Shown here: positions 48,425 through 61,396 of the stretch, one piece after another | Numbering within the stretch: position 1 is the stretch's first letter | Layout: the number at the start of each line of letters is the position of its first letter | Origin: Leucaena leucocephala | Taxonomy: Eukaryota; Streptophyta; Magnoliopsida; Fabales; Fabaceae | Direction of reading: 5' to 3' | NCBI GenBank assembly: GCA_037074615.1 | Contig: CM073562.1 | Span: forward strand, 12,137,001-12,201,000 | DNA length: 64,000 bases | Position numbers and translations under genes: made by a program | The notes under the pieces: model-generated | Database searches by the model: none | What the model was told of the DNA's origin: nothing | The model's input: the letters and a program-made list of their open reading frames with translations, nothing else

Positions 48425-48723
48425 TTCATATACTTAGCTTTATAAATTGGAATGAAAATAAATAATGAGTTTAAGCTTCTTCAATATTCAAGCCGAAGTT
48501 AATGTCCTCAACAACAGAAACACGCTTCTTCTTGAAAGTAAATTCAAACATTTACTTAATATCTATCAGAATTAAACGAAGGTTGTTTGAGATTTTTTTT
48601 CAAAAATTTGTTTGTATTTTTAATTTTAAATTAGTAGAAAACATTTTTAATAAAAAGAAAAATAAATAAATTTAATTAATAAATATAATTTTGAGCATGC
48701 ATACTTTAATAATTTCTTTAAGG

Positions 48724-49155
48724 TACAGCTGGTAAAATGGGTCTAACTCGGGTTCAGGCTAGCATTTAGGGTGGGTTGTACAACCCACCCCTCTTTCAAC
48801 CTGCTAAATTGGCAGGTTAACCTACTTTTTTTTTAAAAGAATTAATATTATTATTTATTTTATTCGAATATTACTTTGAATACTGTTATTTTTAAATATT
48901 AATAAAGATAATTATTTATTTATTAATATATGTTAACATATTATAATTGATTAATATTATGTTAATATTTATTTAGATTTATAGTTATAAAATTTGATAT
49001 TTTTTATAAAAAAAAATAAGATTCTTTAAGAATATAATATTAATAATTTTTTAATTATATTAATATAATATTAAAAAAAATTATTAATATTTTAAAATTT
49101 TAAAAATATTGATGGGCTCCAGCCATTTTGGGGGTTAATTCGTTTTCCACCCCTA
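48724..49155. mobile_element. Possible non-autonomous hAT-like element
   Basis: The left end reads CAGCTGGTAAAATGGG and the right end, reversed, AGGGGTGGAAAACGAA, both near the hAT-type terminal form CAGGGGTGGCAAA. The interior is very AT-rich, with a perfect 22-bp palindrome at 48769-48790. No 8 bp target duplication was confirmed. Confidence 0.4.
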
Positions 49156-50750
49156 ATCATAGGATGTAGTCTAATCAATGAGGGGTGTGGGGCCGAAAAG
49201 AAGGTGGCAGGGATTGCGTGACGTGGTGAGATTCAATTTCTTGTGACCGGTGGTGATGATAGATGATGACGGGAGAAAATCAGACTATAATTCCACCCAA
49301 GAAAAAATAATAACTTAAAAGTCTCAAAAAAAATTTAAATAATTAAAAAGTTTCATGAGATGGTAAATATACAATTTTCATTTTATCATCACTTGTCAAT
49401 TGAGTGTGCTTGGAAATTGACAAATAATTCAGTTAGCATTGACAAGTGAGCACACAAGTAATAATAAGTAACCGTGTCATGTGAAACATGTGAAAGTATT
49501 GCCAGTGACAGTGAAGTAAGTAACAAATGAGGGTTAGAGCAATGACAGTGAGTGCGCAAAATTAATAATGGAGTAGTTAGGTTGGGGCATTGATAAGTGA
49601 GTTCGAAGTAAATAACAAGTTAAAATATTTACATATCCTAAGATCAATATATTATATAAATTTTATTCTATCAAATATAATAAATTAACTGATAATTTAT
49701 TTAAAAATTTATAATTTATTTTATTTAAGAAAAATATATTTTTTAATTTGAAATAAATAAAAAATTATATAAACTAAATTAAAAGATTTATTTTTTTAAA
49801 AATAAAATATAAATTATTTTATATGAGTCACTTACCAACTAAAATTAAAATACATTGAGTTGTTATATAAATTATTGACAAGTGATGATATAATAATTAA
49901 TGAAAGAAAAATGGCAATAACATAGTTACAGTTTCTCACCCTTATATCCCATGCGACTTTTAAATTATTTAAAAGTCTCTTGAGATCTTTTAGCTATTAT
50001 TTAAATTATTTTTAAGTTATTTTCTTTGAAGAGTTAAAAATAAATTAAATTTTTAAATAACTAAATGTAATATAACCTAAACTATAAAATGAGATTTGAA
50101 TTGATTAACTAACAACTAAATCAATGAATTAAAAATAAATTTAAATAAAATATTTTTGATATTTTTAATTCAAAGATAGTGATAATGAGTTAATTGAATG
50201 AAAGCGAAAATGATTAATAATAATAAAAGTAATCTCCTATTCATTAGCGCATACAATAATAGCTTCAACAGGTATGTAAGTTAAAAATAATGAATAAAAA
50301 ATTATAATTAAACTTTTAATCCAACAACTGAGCCACCTATAATAGTCATAAAATATTTTTTAAAGTCTCAATCTATTTGCTGCCACTATAATAATAAAAT
50401 ATGAATAATGATATTAGATGCTAATATTTAAAAATAACTCAGAGATTCAAAATAGAAAGAATTAAAGCTACCAAATAACAAATGATTTAATAATCTAAGC
50501 CACCTTAAACAATCACTAAATATTCATAATAATCTCAATACAAAATCTAACCCAAATCAAAATAAATAAAATTAAAGTTAATTAAAGAATAATGTTAAAT
50601 GCTAAGCAAAAATTAAGTCACAATAATTCTCAATAAATATAAATAAATTATTATAAGGCTTTGCAATAATTATAAAATTATCCTAAATTTTAAGAATCCT
50701 AACATAATTAATAAGTAAAAAGTTAGAGTAATTTAAACTCCTATTTGAGA
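49156..50750. other. AT-rich noncoding DNA, no gene seen
   Basis: Long A/T runs and no coding signature. A block at about 49390-49620 repeats words of the form ACAAGTGAG but has no defined ends. Confidence 0.45.
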
Positions 50751-51571
50751 TCCTAAGTTTGCGCCTTTACTATTGATTAGAAAGGTTAGGATGCCACAAT
50801 TGCTGCAGTCAGTGCACTATCACAACTGTCTGTTTGCTACCGTTACTCTGTGCCGTCGCTGCTATGCTCTTTTCTGCCACGTCGTGGCTTACGTCGTAGC
50901 TGTTCTGGCCTATGTCTCCATCATTGTGCTACTTCTCCTCGTTGTTGCGTCCGCTTGAGATGGCATGATGGTGGAGGCCATACGTGATGTGCGTGAGATG
51001 AATGGTTGCCGGCGATGTGAATGGGGAATTGAAGGTGTTGAGTCTGCTGGAACTGCTGATGTGGTTTGTGTGTGGACAGAGGGATGGAGGGTTGTTGAAG
51101 ATGATGGAAGGTGGAGTGGGTTATGGCCTGTGCGTTGGCGTGAATGGAGGCTTCTATGGATGTGGGAGGTGATGTTGCGACCGTCCAAGCTTTCTAGGGT
51201 GTACCTCCCGTTTCTATTTGTGTTCACATAATATAAAGTGAAGAAGAAAAAGAAGAAGAAATAACTTAATGGGCCAAATGGGAAGGTTTAACTCTTGGGT
51301 CTTTATATGCAATTCTAAATTTATAGTCTTTTGTTGTTATCTGTAAATTTCAATTTCTTCTAAATATCTAAAATACAAATCATAATAATATAATACATTT
51401 TATTTCGATAATAATTGTTTAGGATAAATCATAAAAAATATGCCAATTATACACCTACTAAATATTAATTCAATATAAGACATATTAATCCAATTAATAC
51501 ACAAATAATACAATTAAGAACCAAAATAATAACAAAAGCCTACCAAAATAATATGAATAAATATATAAAAG
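50751..51571 (-). repeat. Probable 3' LTR of Athila-type element 1 (left end uncertain)
   Basis: The right boundary is inferred from parallel structure: at 51571 the sequence ends GGGTTTATCA and is followed by CTCCCCACATTTAGCC, as at 57205 (GGGATTCATCA followed by CTCCACACTTAAACC). On the minus strand this is a purine tract followed by an LTR start TGAT. The left boundary could not be found. Confidence 0.4.
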
Positions 51572-52766
51572 GGTTTATCAACTCCCCACATTTAGCCTTT
51601 TGCGCTCTTGGGCAAAATATCAGTCAGGGGAATCCAACAATTAGACTCAATGTAAGTAAACATAAAACTGATAAGGTAAGAATATGCTATCAACTCAAGC
51701 AACCTCTATCCCTAATCAATCAACAGTCATGGAATGCTTTGGTGTAAAGAAATTAACATAAGATATATAGGAAGATAGAAGGACAAGAATATAATAGATC
51801 TCTCATTAATATAAGTGTCTTACTTAACTCTTAAATATGAGAAATTTTCACTCAATCCACATAGATTAACACATACCATAGTTTTATAAAGATTATATCA
51901 TCTATACCACTAACATACCATATATTCATGATTAAGGGAACTTTGTAGGGCGACAATATTGATGAAAAGCTAATGAATTGGTGAAATGGAATGTGGAACA
52001 AGTTCAATGCATGAGTGTTAAGAACACTCAAAGTAAGCTAAAGTGCAACCATCAAATGAACACCAATGTGCCAATAGAACTAATCTTTAATATTCAACCA
52101 TCAATGGATGACTGATTTCAAACTTTATTTATTGTCGCCAATTTTTATCTTCTTTTTTCTTAAAAAAAAACTTTTTTCTTGGCTTTTTTGCACATTTTCC
52201 TCTTTTTCTTGTCTTTTCTATTTATTTTCTCTTTTTTATATTGGCAAATCTAACCTAAAAAGATAGAGATAGAAACATCAATAGTACACATTTAATCATG
52301 AAGAACATAATGTAACTCATGTAAAATACTTGTTCAAAATCAATGGAATAAAATGAAAGTGATGGCTCAAAGGGATAAACAAATGTAAATCGAAATGGCT
52401 TTTGATTGAGTAAAAGAGTTTAGAAATGAATGCTGCTATCATGCTCACAATTCTAGGTATTAAAGCAACTTTGAAAAAGAATCTAGATAAGTTATAGAGG
52501 TTAACTAAAACTAGGTGAAAATTACACAAGATAAGAAAGAAAAGTAAGGCTAAAAAAAATCCTTCTAACAAGGTTTTTTCTAAGATGTTTCCTCCTTAAG
52601 ATCAAGCTATGAAAAAATATTAATAACATTGAAGCAAAGGCACTCCACTATGTTAATCAACTAAAAATAAAAATTACTCAAATTAAAATGCATTCTTACC
52701 AAGGCATGTCAATGTTCACATGTATAAAGCAATAAGGATTTGAAAACAAGGCAAAAGGATTGCAAT
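51572..52766 (-). mobile_element. Athila-type element 1, 3' internal noncoding region, left part
   Basis: This parallels 57206-58330 of element 2: the same leading purine-tract side, similar spacing and a long T/C-rich tract (52150-52240 versus 57720-57810). It carries no coding motif. A CACTA remnant follows directly, and the Athila sequence resumes at 55836. Confidence 0.55.
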
Positions 52767-52773
52767 TGGTCCA

Positions 52774-53517
52774 TTGTCTACACAGAGCCATGTAAGTGAT
52801 GAACTCATAAGTTTATCAATTGGTTCATTGACGATAGTGAATCGCTATTCCATGTTCATAGGCAATGGATTTCGTTTTCACACAAAAGACCGTGCAACAG
52901 GAAAAAAAACTCAAAACAGTTGTATTCTAGCTAAGGGTGATGACACTAATGCTGACAAAGAATATTATGGTGTGTTAGAGCATATTTATGAGTTGTCTTA
53001 CAAAGGCAACAGAAAAGTATATTTGTTTAAGTGCCATTGGTGGGATGTGGCTTATTATGACAAAGGATATAAGGTTGATAAGTACGGGTTCATAAGTATC
53101 AATACGCGATACTCATTACAAACAAATGAACTATTTATTCTAGCATCTCAAGCTGAGCAAGTTTTCTATGTGGATGACATTGTTGCACCCGGTTGGCTCG
53201 TTGTTGTCAAAACAAACCCAGGCGACTTGTTTAATGTACCAACTGATAATGCTATTGATGATAGTGGGGTCTATGATCCTATGGTTTATACAAAACCTTA
53301 TCAATAATTGGTAGTAGACTTAAATGTTTATCGTGCGAGTCCAACACAACTTGATGATATTATCATTAACTTATATGGAGAAGATGGACAAATGCAGACC
53401 TTAACTCAAGGAGAACCATCACAAATACATCAAAATAATGCCATTAATACTGGATTTAGCGATGAAGAGGATTTTCTTGACGATTTTGATAGTGATACTG
53501 AAGAAGAAATGACATAA
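52774..53517 (+). pseudogene. TNP2 C-terminus with DUF4216, CACTA transposase remnant
   Basis: About 247 residues: VNRYSMFIGNGFRFHTKDR, KKTQNSCILAKG, EYYGVLEHIYEL, LFKCHWWDV, DKYGFISINT, FILASQAEQVFYVDD and GWLVVVKTNPGDLFN, the blocks of the DUF4216 domain found after the TNP2 transposase domain. An in-frame TAA at 53305-53307 is followed by the acidic tail usual for these proteins (EEDFLDDFDSDTEEE). The catalytic domain upstream is missing, so the listed start is not the true start. Confidence 0.87.
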
Positions 53518-53679
53518 AAACTGAAATAGAAGAAACAGATGAATCAGAAGACATTGATAGAAGTGATAGTACGACGGAAGATTCCAATGAATGAAATTAA
53601 TTAATATGGTACATTTTATCAACATTGATTATTGTTTGATTGATTGTTTTTTTCTAAATGAAATACATATTTTTGTAAG

Positions 53680-55374
53680 ATATATCAGGATTATAGAGAG
53701 GTCAAGGTGGGAAAAGTCTTTCTATTACATCTAATGATAACACAAATAGACAAGGTACATGCTCTACACCTCAATCAAGACATGTTATTTCATCTTCATT
53801 ACTACATCAGCAACTTCAGGAAATGTCTGTCAACTCTCCTCCTACTCCTCATACTCAAAATAGTAGTGCAGGTAAGTTTATTTTAATTTTTTAATAATTA
53901 ATTTACATCGCTCGTAACATTCAATTGTTCTAATTCAACTTCAATGATAGGCTCTTCTACTACAATCAACAAGCGCAGAGGAGTTTACAAGTCTATTAAT
54001 GTGAATTTAAGGACTGCACAAGGAATGAAGATTCAAGTCAAATTTTTAGATTCCATATCAAGAGCAATCGGTCCAGAAGCAAGAGACTTTTTTAATTGTT
54101 GTGGTTTAACTCTTATAACCATAGTCTCTTTCAGGGATAGTGGAGGTAGTTGGAAGAATATTTTTGAAACATATGGAGATATGATTTTAAAAATAAAGGT
54201 ATTTATGTCAAATTTATATACTTATTTTAGTTTATTTATATTATTATATAAAATTTTTATATTTATTTATTTTAGGATAAATTTGAACCTGCTGATGAAA
54301 TTACTGAAGAAAAGTTTCAAATAGCTATATCAATTATTTTATAAAATGCATTCAGAAATTAGAAGAACAATATGCACTCTCACTACAAGAAATATGAGAC
54401 TGATGAGGATAGGTTGGCTTATCCTCCTCAAACTATTAGTTTTCAATATTGGAAGTGGTTATTAATATACTTTAAGTCTGACATGTTTAAGGTATCTCAC
54501 TATCCTTTTAAATAAATTATATTCTTTTTTCAGTTATTAAATTCTTATTAGTTACTACATTTTGTTATAGAACAAAAATGAAAGGAACATGATAAATTGA
54601 GAAAAACAAATGATTAAACATACTTATGGTCCTCGATTATTTACAGAGATTGAATATGCTACAGTAAGTTCAATCTATCATCACTATAATTTAAATTTTC
54701 AATCCTTTTTTTAAATCTAATATTTATATTTTTCTAGTATGTTATTATTTTGTAGAGAGATCCTACTACTGAACAACCTATCCCTCTTGACTAGCTGTGG
54801 GAGATAACGCATACTAGGAAGACATTAGATGGACAAGTAGTATGGGCTGACCCACACTCTGAACAGCTTCATGTACGCATTGTTATTTAATATCTTATTT
54901 TGATTTAGTTTTATTTTTAATCTAATAGTTTTATGTTTTTATTATAGAGTTGTATGCATGAACTTTCTCAACAACAAGACCAAGATTTAGAGAATGATGT
55001 CAGAGGAAATATTGGCGATAGCTCTTGGTGAGAGGTCAGGGTATGTAAAAGGGAAAGGGTATGGAGAGGAATCTCAAGAAAGAGAAATCGTCCTTAATCT
55101 ACTGATAGTTCAGTTGTGGAGAGTGTGTATGCCCAAGTGTAGGAAGAGTTTGATAAAAAATTTCAAGAGGAGGGAGAAAAAATGGAGGCTGAGCATGCAG
55201 TAGAGCGTGTAAACATGGAAGAAGAGCGTGAAAAGATACAATAAGAACGTGTGCAATTCGAGCAAAGACTAATGGAACAAATGGAGCAAAGAATACAAGC
55301 TCAATTCGCTGCCTTGATGCAGAAGGGACAACCACATGTGGCTACTTATAGTCATAGTATTGAACCTTCTATAT
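53680..55374 (+). pseudogene. Transposase_24 (Ptta/En/Spm)-like second CACTA ORF, decayed
   Basis: Several exons are recognisable by GT-AG boundaries: about 53690-53870, 53950-54199, 54276-54490, 54571-54662, 54756-54870 and 54948-55374. Segments include INVNLRTAQGMKIQVKF, the KKYETDEDRLAYPP stretch with SFQYWKWLL, NERNM, THTRKTLDGQVVW and a long charged C-terminal helix with EEEREKIQ and FEQRLMEQMEQRIQAQF. Stops at about 54343, 54370, 54594 and 54794 and frameshifts after 55010 disable it. This family is the TNPA-like partner of CACTA elements. Confidence 0.78.
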
Positions 55375-55565
55375 AAAATTTATGTATAAACTAAATAATT
55401 TTATTTTAATTTTAAATATGTCTTCATATTTTATGCGATAATCAAAATATTTATTAATATTATTAGATTATGGTTTATTTAATTATTTATCATTTATTAT
55501 TTGTTATTATACTATATTTTACCATATTACAGAAATTATAGAAAAAAATTTTAAAAAATAATATT

Positions 55566-55835
55566 AAGTTTTGGCGGCAACAAATATGTTGCCGTAGAAT
55601 CATCTTTAGGCGGCGACATTTTTGTCGCCATTAATTCCACTTTAGGCGGCAACAATTTTGTCATCGTTAATTCCACTTTAGGCGACGACTTTCAATTTTC
55701 ACTGCCAATATATATAGGCGATAGTCTCATAGGCGGCGACTTAGCGGTGACAAAATGTTGCCATTATAGAGATTCAGCGATAACTTTTAAACCTTCAACG
55801 GCGACAAAAATTGCCGCTGAATTTTTTTTGTAGTG
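55566..55835 (+). repeat. CACTA subterminal repeats and right terminal inverted repeat
   Basis: Around eight copies of GGCGGCAAC / GGCGGCGAC / GCGACAAAA words occur in both orientations within 270 bp, ending in the CACTA terminus at 55822-55835. Such subterminal repeats are the binding sites of TNPA-type proteins. Confidence 0.87.
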
Positions 55836-56205
55836 AATCACATGCATAAAGCTATAAGGATTTTAAAACAAGGCAAAAGGATTGCAATAGTCAAGTCAGA
55901 AGGTATGAATTATAGCAACAAATTACTCATACAATAGTGAAAAACTCAATCAATTTAGCTTAAAAAGTTTTAAAAAAATTATATGTTTTAAATTATGGCG
56001 GTTCAAGCAGTAGTAAAATAAATCAGCAAAAGTAATCACTTTACTCCCCCCACTTAAACCATATGTTGTCCTCAATGCATCACTAAATCATATATCAAAG
56101 AGAGAAGGGAATATGGTTAAAGAGTCATCACCTAAAGGGGAGATTTATTAAAAGAAAAATTAACATAAGACTAAGAAATCGTTAAAATACAACATATTAT
56201 AAGAA
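55836..56205 (-). mobile_element. Athila-type element 1, 3' internal region, right part
   Basis: The first 55 bp nearly repeat 52714-52766 on the other side of the CACTA element. 56041-56205 parallels 58327-58500 of element 2 (CACTTAAACCATATGTTGTC versus TACTTAAATCATGTGTTGTC). It stops abruptly at about 56205, where LTR sequence begins. Confidence 0.6.
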
Positions 56206-57205
56206 ATGATGGAATTTTGGAAGAGATGAAGATGATTATGATGGTGGTGATTGGTGTGTTGAATAGAGGAGCCTTGGGGCCTTTTATATAGCCTTTGGGA
56301 GTGAATCCTGTTTGATTTAGGTCTCTTCACTGATTGGCTCTTCAAAATATAATGATAATCTCCATTTATCTTCAATATCCTTTCAAGCTGTTATCTTTTC
56401 CAATATCTCTAGAGATAATATTTTTAAACTCAAATATCCTATAAACAATTCAAATAAAAAGTAATAGGATAAAAGAGATAAAACAATTAATAGAAAAATA
56501 GGAAAAGATAACATATTTATCATTATCCTTTAATTAGATTCAAATATTAGATATTGATAAATTATCTTTGAATCAATTCAAATGATACATGATATAATAT
56601 AAGGAATCAGAGATAAGATATAATTAATATTTATCCTCTTGCTTTGAATCTTGACTTGTGATTGGCTCCTCTTTTTTTGTAATTTGAATTAAATTTTCCT
56701 TGGATATCACATATTCAATCTGTGAGATATGTTGCTTGTATCTAGATATTTAAGGATTACGTTTGAATAGTCAAAGTGGATATCTGATTTGGAATTTTGA
56801 AAGATCTCTTTTGTTTTGACTATTTTAAATATTATTATGCTATATTAATATATTAAAAGAAGATAAATAATTTTCTCTAATTAGAGTTATCTAATTAGAT
56901 AATATTGATTTCCCTTTTGATAAATTAATATGCATTTTTCATTCATTAATCTTAGGTTACTCCTTTTGTAGGCTATTAATTATTTCATATTCTTCTTGAA
57001 AGTCATAAAACATTAAAATATCTTCGTGCATACCAGTGTGATAATAAAATTAGTAAAAATACAAGAAAATGACCTTTTTAGTTATTTAATTCATATAGTC
57101 AACTAAGGCACAAAATAACCATAATTATTATAATAATATCTATTAATCATGATAAATCTCCTGAAATAGATAGAAAATAATATGATAAAATAGGGATTCA
57201 TCAAA
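56206..57205 (-). repeat. Truncated 3' LTR of Athila-type element 2
   Basis: 56206-56287 closely repeats 62178-62258 of the 5' LTR (GATGGAATT..GAAGAGATGAAGATGAT), and the LTR then continues to an end TTCATCA at 57205 beside the purine tract. About 750 bp of the LTR corresponding to 61423-62177 are missing at its left side. Confidence 0.65.
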
Positions 57206-58922
57206 TTCCTCCACACTTAAACCTTTGTACTCCTAGGCAAAGCAATGAAGAACATCTTGATAAACATTGAAAACAAGTAGAGGAACCAAACAAATTCGAG
57301 CATGAAAGTGATAATTAAATCAATCAAATCCTTCAAATCAGCTTAGTCACATAATAACAAATGCAATGTGATCAATCTCTATGAACACAGTTAAGACAGA
57401 GGAATAGGATAGAAGAGAGCACACTCAGGGATATATTCATTCAACTCATCTCACCTTTTATGGGTTCTTTCACTCAATCCTGCCTATACTAGCCCCTACC
57501 ATAGGCTTGTAAAAGTTCTAAGTCTCTATTGTCAGTTACATGTGTATTCTTTAATCAAGAGGACTTTATAAGCTTGTAATATTAGAAATAGGCCACGTGA
57601 AATAGAATATAAAGAATAGAAAGTAGTATATGCATGTAATAATGAATGTATATCATGAATTCATGTCATAAGAGATGTATAGGTAATAATTGTGCTAATA
57701 AGATGTAATAATAGTGCTTTCTTCATTTCTTTTTTTTTCTTTGCTTTATTTTTTTTCTTCATTTTTCTTGCAGTATCTTTTCTTTTTTCTTTTTCTTTTT
57801 TTTGCACCTTATATATAAAAGATATAGCACAATATTTCAATAATAATGATTTTCTGACATGAATACAAATTTTATTTCAAAAAGATGTTGATGCATATAT
57901 GACTTTCTATGATGGAAAAAGAAAAGTGATGGGCTCAATCATTTTAAAGAATTGCACATGAGTTAGACAACAGATAAAAGAACTAAGACAAGTTCTAAAG
58001 AGAAATTAGTATAGGAGGTACTCACTCAATTTAGGAATTTAAGGCCGAGAATCCTTCCAACATGGTTGTCTCTTTTCATTTCTATTCACAGAGCCTCACT
58101 GAAGACTTTAACTGTTCTCAATGCATTACATTATATATTTCTAGGATAACTCTTAGACTATTAATTAACTGAACTATCACAATCAACAATGAAATTGAAA
58201 GATTCATACTTGTATTAGTGTAATCAAGCTGATATTTTAATTTGAAACAGGAGTGTTTAGAAGTATAAGTGTGGAAATTTTTTGAAAAATAGGCATTTTC
58301 AAGAGCTCTCAAACAATAAATCAAATTCATTCTCTCCCCCATACTTAAATCATGTGTTGTCCTCAACGCAACACTAAGGCATATATCAAAGGGGCAGGGA
58401 GATGGTTAAAGAGTCATGTGCTAAAAGAGGATATTTTATTCAAAGAAAAACTAACATAAAACTAAGAAATCTTCAAAATGCAACATATTCTAGAAAATTG
58501 TTAAAAGATATAAAGCAATAAATTTACCTTTTACTACTAGGATTGTCCCTCCCCCCACACTTATCTCAAATAATAAAGCTCAAAATATATAAAAGAATAA
58601 GATAAGGAAAGAGACAACCTGGTGCCTTTATGCCGCTTAAGGGTCTTAAAATTGAAATTCTCATATATGATGAGGAACATGCTCTTATGTAATTATACCT
58701 TCTCTACATAGCTTTCTCTAAATGTTTGGGGTAGTGGCTCGGGGTCAATTTGTGGAGGCACCACAATATAGGGAGTATGGTGATCACCATAAAATCCTCT
58801 GAAGTGAGATTCCTACAAGAAACTCAACAAACCACAAGCAGCACCTTTTCCAACTCCAAGTATGGGACAAGAATCAAAATACTTGAAACCATGAAAAGCC
58901 ATCAAGCGCGCAATATTAGTAA
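57206..58922 (-). mobile_element. Athila-type element 2, 3' internal noncoding region
   Basis: Located between the 3' LTR and protease. It starts on the plus strand with CTCCACACTTAAACC (a purine tract in sense) and has a T/C-rich tract at 57720-57810 and two further C-runs before conserved ACTTAAAT and GTTGTCCTCAA words. RT, RNase H and integrase are entirely absent, so most of pol has been deleted. Confidence 0.6.
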
Positions 58923-59786
58923 TCAAGACACCATATGTGAGAACTCTATAAGACATATAGAACACAAGTATTTCTCACATCCAATAAAATCAATAAGACT
59001 TCCTTCAGTAAGACCCTTAACTTCAACATGAGAAATTGAAATATAATCATCACTAATTATTTCTTTATAGGGTGGCAAATCACATGATAACACCTCATCC
59101 TTACTAGCACCCTCCTTTTCATCATCATGAATTGGAGGCATAACATTAATAGCTACTCCTTGATCTAATAAAGCCTTATTAATATGTATTTTCCCAATAG
59201 TACAAGGAATTGTAAAAGCCCCTGGATCTTGGAATTTAATTGGAGGTTGAGGTTTAAAAAGGGTAGAGACATTAGAAGAAACTTGGACTCTTTCATTTGG
59301 GCTAAACCTACGTTTATGGGTACACAGGTCTTTGATAAATTTAGCAACTCTAGGCATGCCTTTAAGTAATTCTAACAATAGAATATTTACCTCAAGTTTG
59401 CTAAATAAGTCATAAATCTCCTTGTCCTATTCTTTATTAGCAGTTCTCTTACTCATTGCATAAGATTTAGGGAAAGGAATACTTACCTCTTTACTGATGG
59501 TTGTGGGAGTCTCTACTTGAGTAGCCTCATCTTTCTTGAGTAGTTCTTTCTCTTTCAAACTTGCTGATTGCTTAGGCATTTCAGGGATATGTTCAGTAAC
59601 GTCTTCCACACCTTTAGTGGTGTGCTCATGGATGTGTTCAGTAGTATCTTCAATGATATCCTCAATAGTGTTTGTCACATCATCATTTTCTAAGAATCCT
59701 ACCTTTTTGCCACCTTTCAGTGTGATGGCATTTAAGGATCTAGGATTGATGGCAGTGTTTGAGGGGATAGTCCCTCCATTCTTCAC
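58923..59786 (-). pseudogene. Athila-type gypsy protease region
   Basis: The minus strand encodes an Athila-like segment: ELLKGMPRVAKFIKDLC, IKFQDPGAFTIPCTIGKIHI and NKALLDQGVAINVMP. The usual Athila protease site is a D-x-G followed by AS-N-MP; here DQGVAINVMP keeps the Asp. Upstream lies an acidic, low-complexity linker (EDIIEDTTEHIHEHTTK). A stop near 59425 separates the two parts. RT does not follow. Confidence 0.8.
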
Positions 59787-59789
59787 TTG

Positions 59790-61324
59790 TTACTCATTTA
59801 TAGAGTTAGCCAATTGAGTCACATAAGTTAATAGATTATCATACTTATTATCTAAGGTAGCATAACACGAGGCTAGCTTGTCAAGTTTGGCATCCCTACT
59901 AGATTTCTCTATATCAAATCGGGATGACAAGTTTGAGAGTTGAGAAGTTACACCTGTAATAGCAGAGGTCAAATCTGATATACCTTTAAGAACTAATGTC
60001 ATATCATCATTCTTGTTAGAAAGGTCTTGGATTGGCATAATTGCTTGAGAAGGCTCTCTTTCCTGAAAACCATTTTGCATGGTTCTGTTATCTATGCCTC
60101 CATATATGAGATTATGGTGATTTCTCCATCCTTCATTATATGTGTTAGAGAATATGTCTCTTTTTTAGAATTGACATATTCGTCCCTGATACATGGCTGA
60201 AACATTCTCTGGACAAGATGGACAGTTAGCAGTAATATGCATAGATGAATCACAGAGATTACAACTAGCAACCACTAGGGTTTGACATGAGTTTCCTTGC
60301 TTGGTTATATTACTCATCTGTTTGGTTAGTATTTCCATGTCATGGGCAAGTTTGACTAGTAATGGGTCTCGTCCAGTACTCATCTCATGTACTGCTCTGG
60401 TGTTAGACAGACCATATTGGTCTTCGTTTATTGCTATTTTTCTGATCAACTCCCATGCATCTTCAACTAACATATCATCTATGGAGCCTTTTGCAGCAGC
60501 ATTTAGAATTTTTGCATCCTGGGGTAAGAGTCCTTTATTGAAGTATAGGATCATAAATTCATCTGGAATTTGATGATTTGGACGTTTGTATATCATGTCT
60601 TAGAAGCAACTCTAGTAGTCATAAAATGACTCCATCATATCCTGCTTAGCCCCATAAATTTCTTTTTTCATGGAGGATATTCTAGATAAAGGGCAATATT
60701 TCTCCAGGAATGCACTCTTCAAATTTTCCCATGATTGGTAGGCATTGGGCGAGTACCTAGGTAGTGACATGAACCAAGTCATGACTTTTCCTTCCAAGGT
60801 GAGGTAGAAGACCTTCCATTGGACGTCATCTATTTTAGCTCTGGGTGGTTGCATGCTTCTACATACCATAAAGAGGCTCTTTAAGTGAGCGTAGGGGTCT
60901 TCACCTGCAGCACCATGAAACTTGGGCAGATTGTGAAGTAAATGTCCCTTAATTTCAAAATCAGTAGTAAAATCAGGAAGATCATTATTAAAAGGAATAA
61001 AGGTAGCATTAGAAGTAGTTAATTCCTTAATAGTGCGTCTTCGATATGCCTCTTCATTTTATGGGACATAGTTCCCATGCCCTTCTTTAGTATTAGCCCG
61101 CCTCTTCCTCCATTATGTGGTATATTATTGTCCATGATATTGTTATAAATTTTCGTGTAGTTCTTCACTACACTTTCACTTATAGGACTTGTAGACAAAC
61201 TAGCTTCAGTACTAGTTCTGTCGGGTGTCTGCTCGATCTTCTCAAGGATCTTCTTTCGTGTCTTCAGTAATTGTTTAGGATCAGAGTAAGCTGGCAGTAG
61301 TCTAGTATTCTTGCTCCTGGTCAT
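59790..61324 (-). pseudogene. Athila-type gypsy gag
   Basis: Probable start at 61322-61324 (MTRSKNTRLLPAYSDP). Minus-strand blocks follow the Athila gag order: FEIKGHLLHNLPKFHG, EDPYAHLKSLFMVCRSM, EGKVMTWFMSLP, WENLKSAFLEKYCP, KKEIYGAKQ, HQIPDEFMILYFNKGLLP and a CCHC zinc knuckle CNLCDSSMHITANC (intact). Stops at about 61019, 60612 and 60165 break it into otherwise long open pieces, so decay is moderate. The last part (to 59790) is a coiled-coil-like segment (SDLTSAITGVTSQLSNLSS). Confidence 0.87.
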
Positions 61325-61396
61325 GCACAAGAAAGGTAGCAAAAAATAGAGAGAGAAAAAAATCACAATAAGAAATCAAGAATCAAGGGAATTGAC

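Larger units (their letters stand above)
52767..55835 (+). mobile_element. 5'-truncated CACTA (En/Spm) transposon
   Basis: The right terminus TTTTTTTTGTAGTG (reverse: CACTACAAAAAAAA) is intact at 55835 and preceded by GGCGGCGAC-type subterminal repeats. Coding remnants are a DUF4216-type TNP2 C-terminus and a multi-exon Transposase_24-like ORF. The left terminus and the catalytic TNP2 domain are missing. At 52766 the element is fused to Athila sequence that overlaps by about 50 bp with that resuming at 55836. Confidence 0.88.

Noticed and set aside
50773..51231. ORFs of 61-105 codons on both strands
   Set aside because: Low complexity, overlapping on both strands, no motif. They sit in probable LTR sequence.
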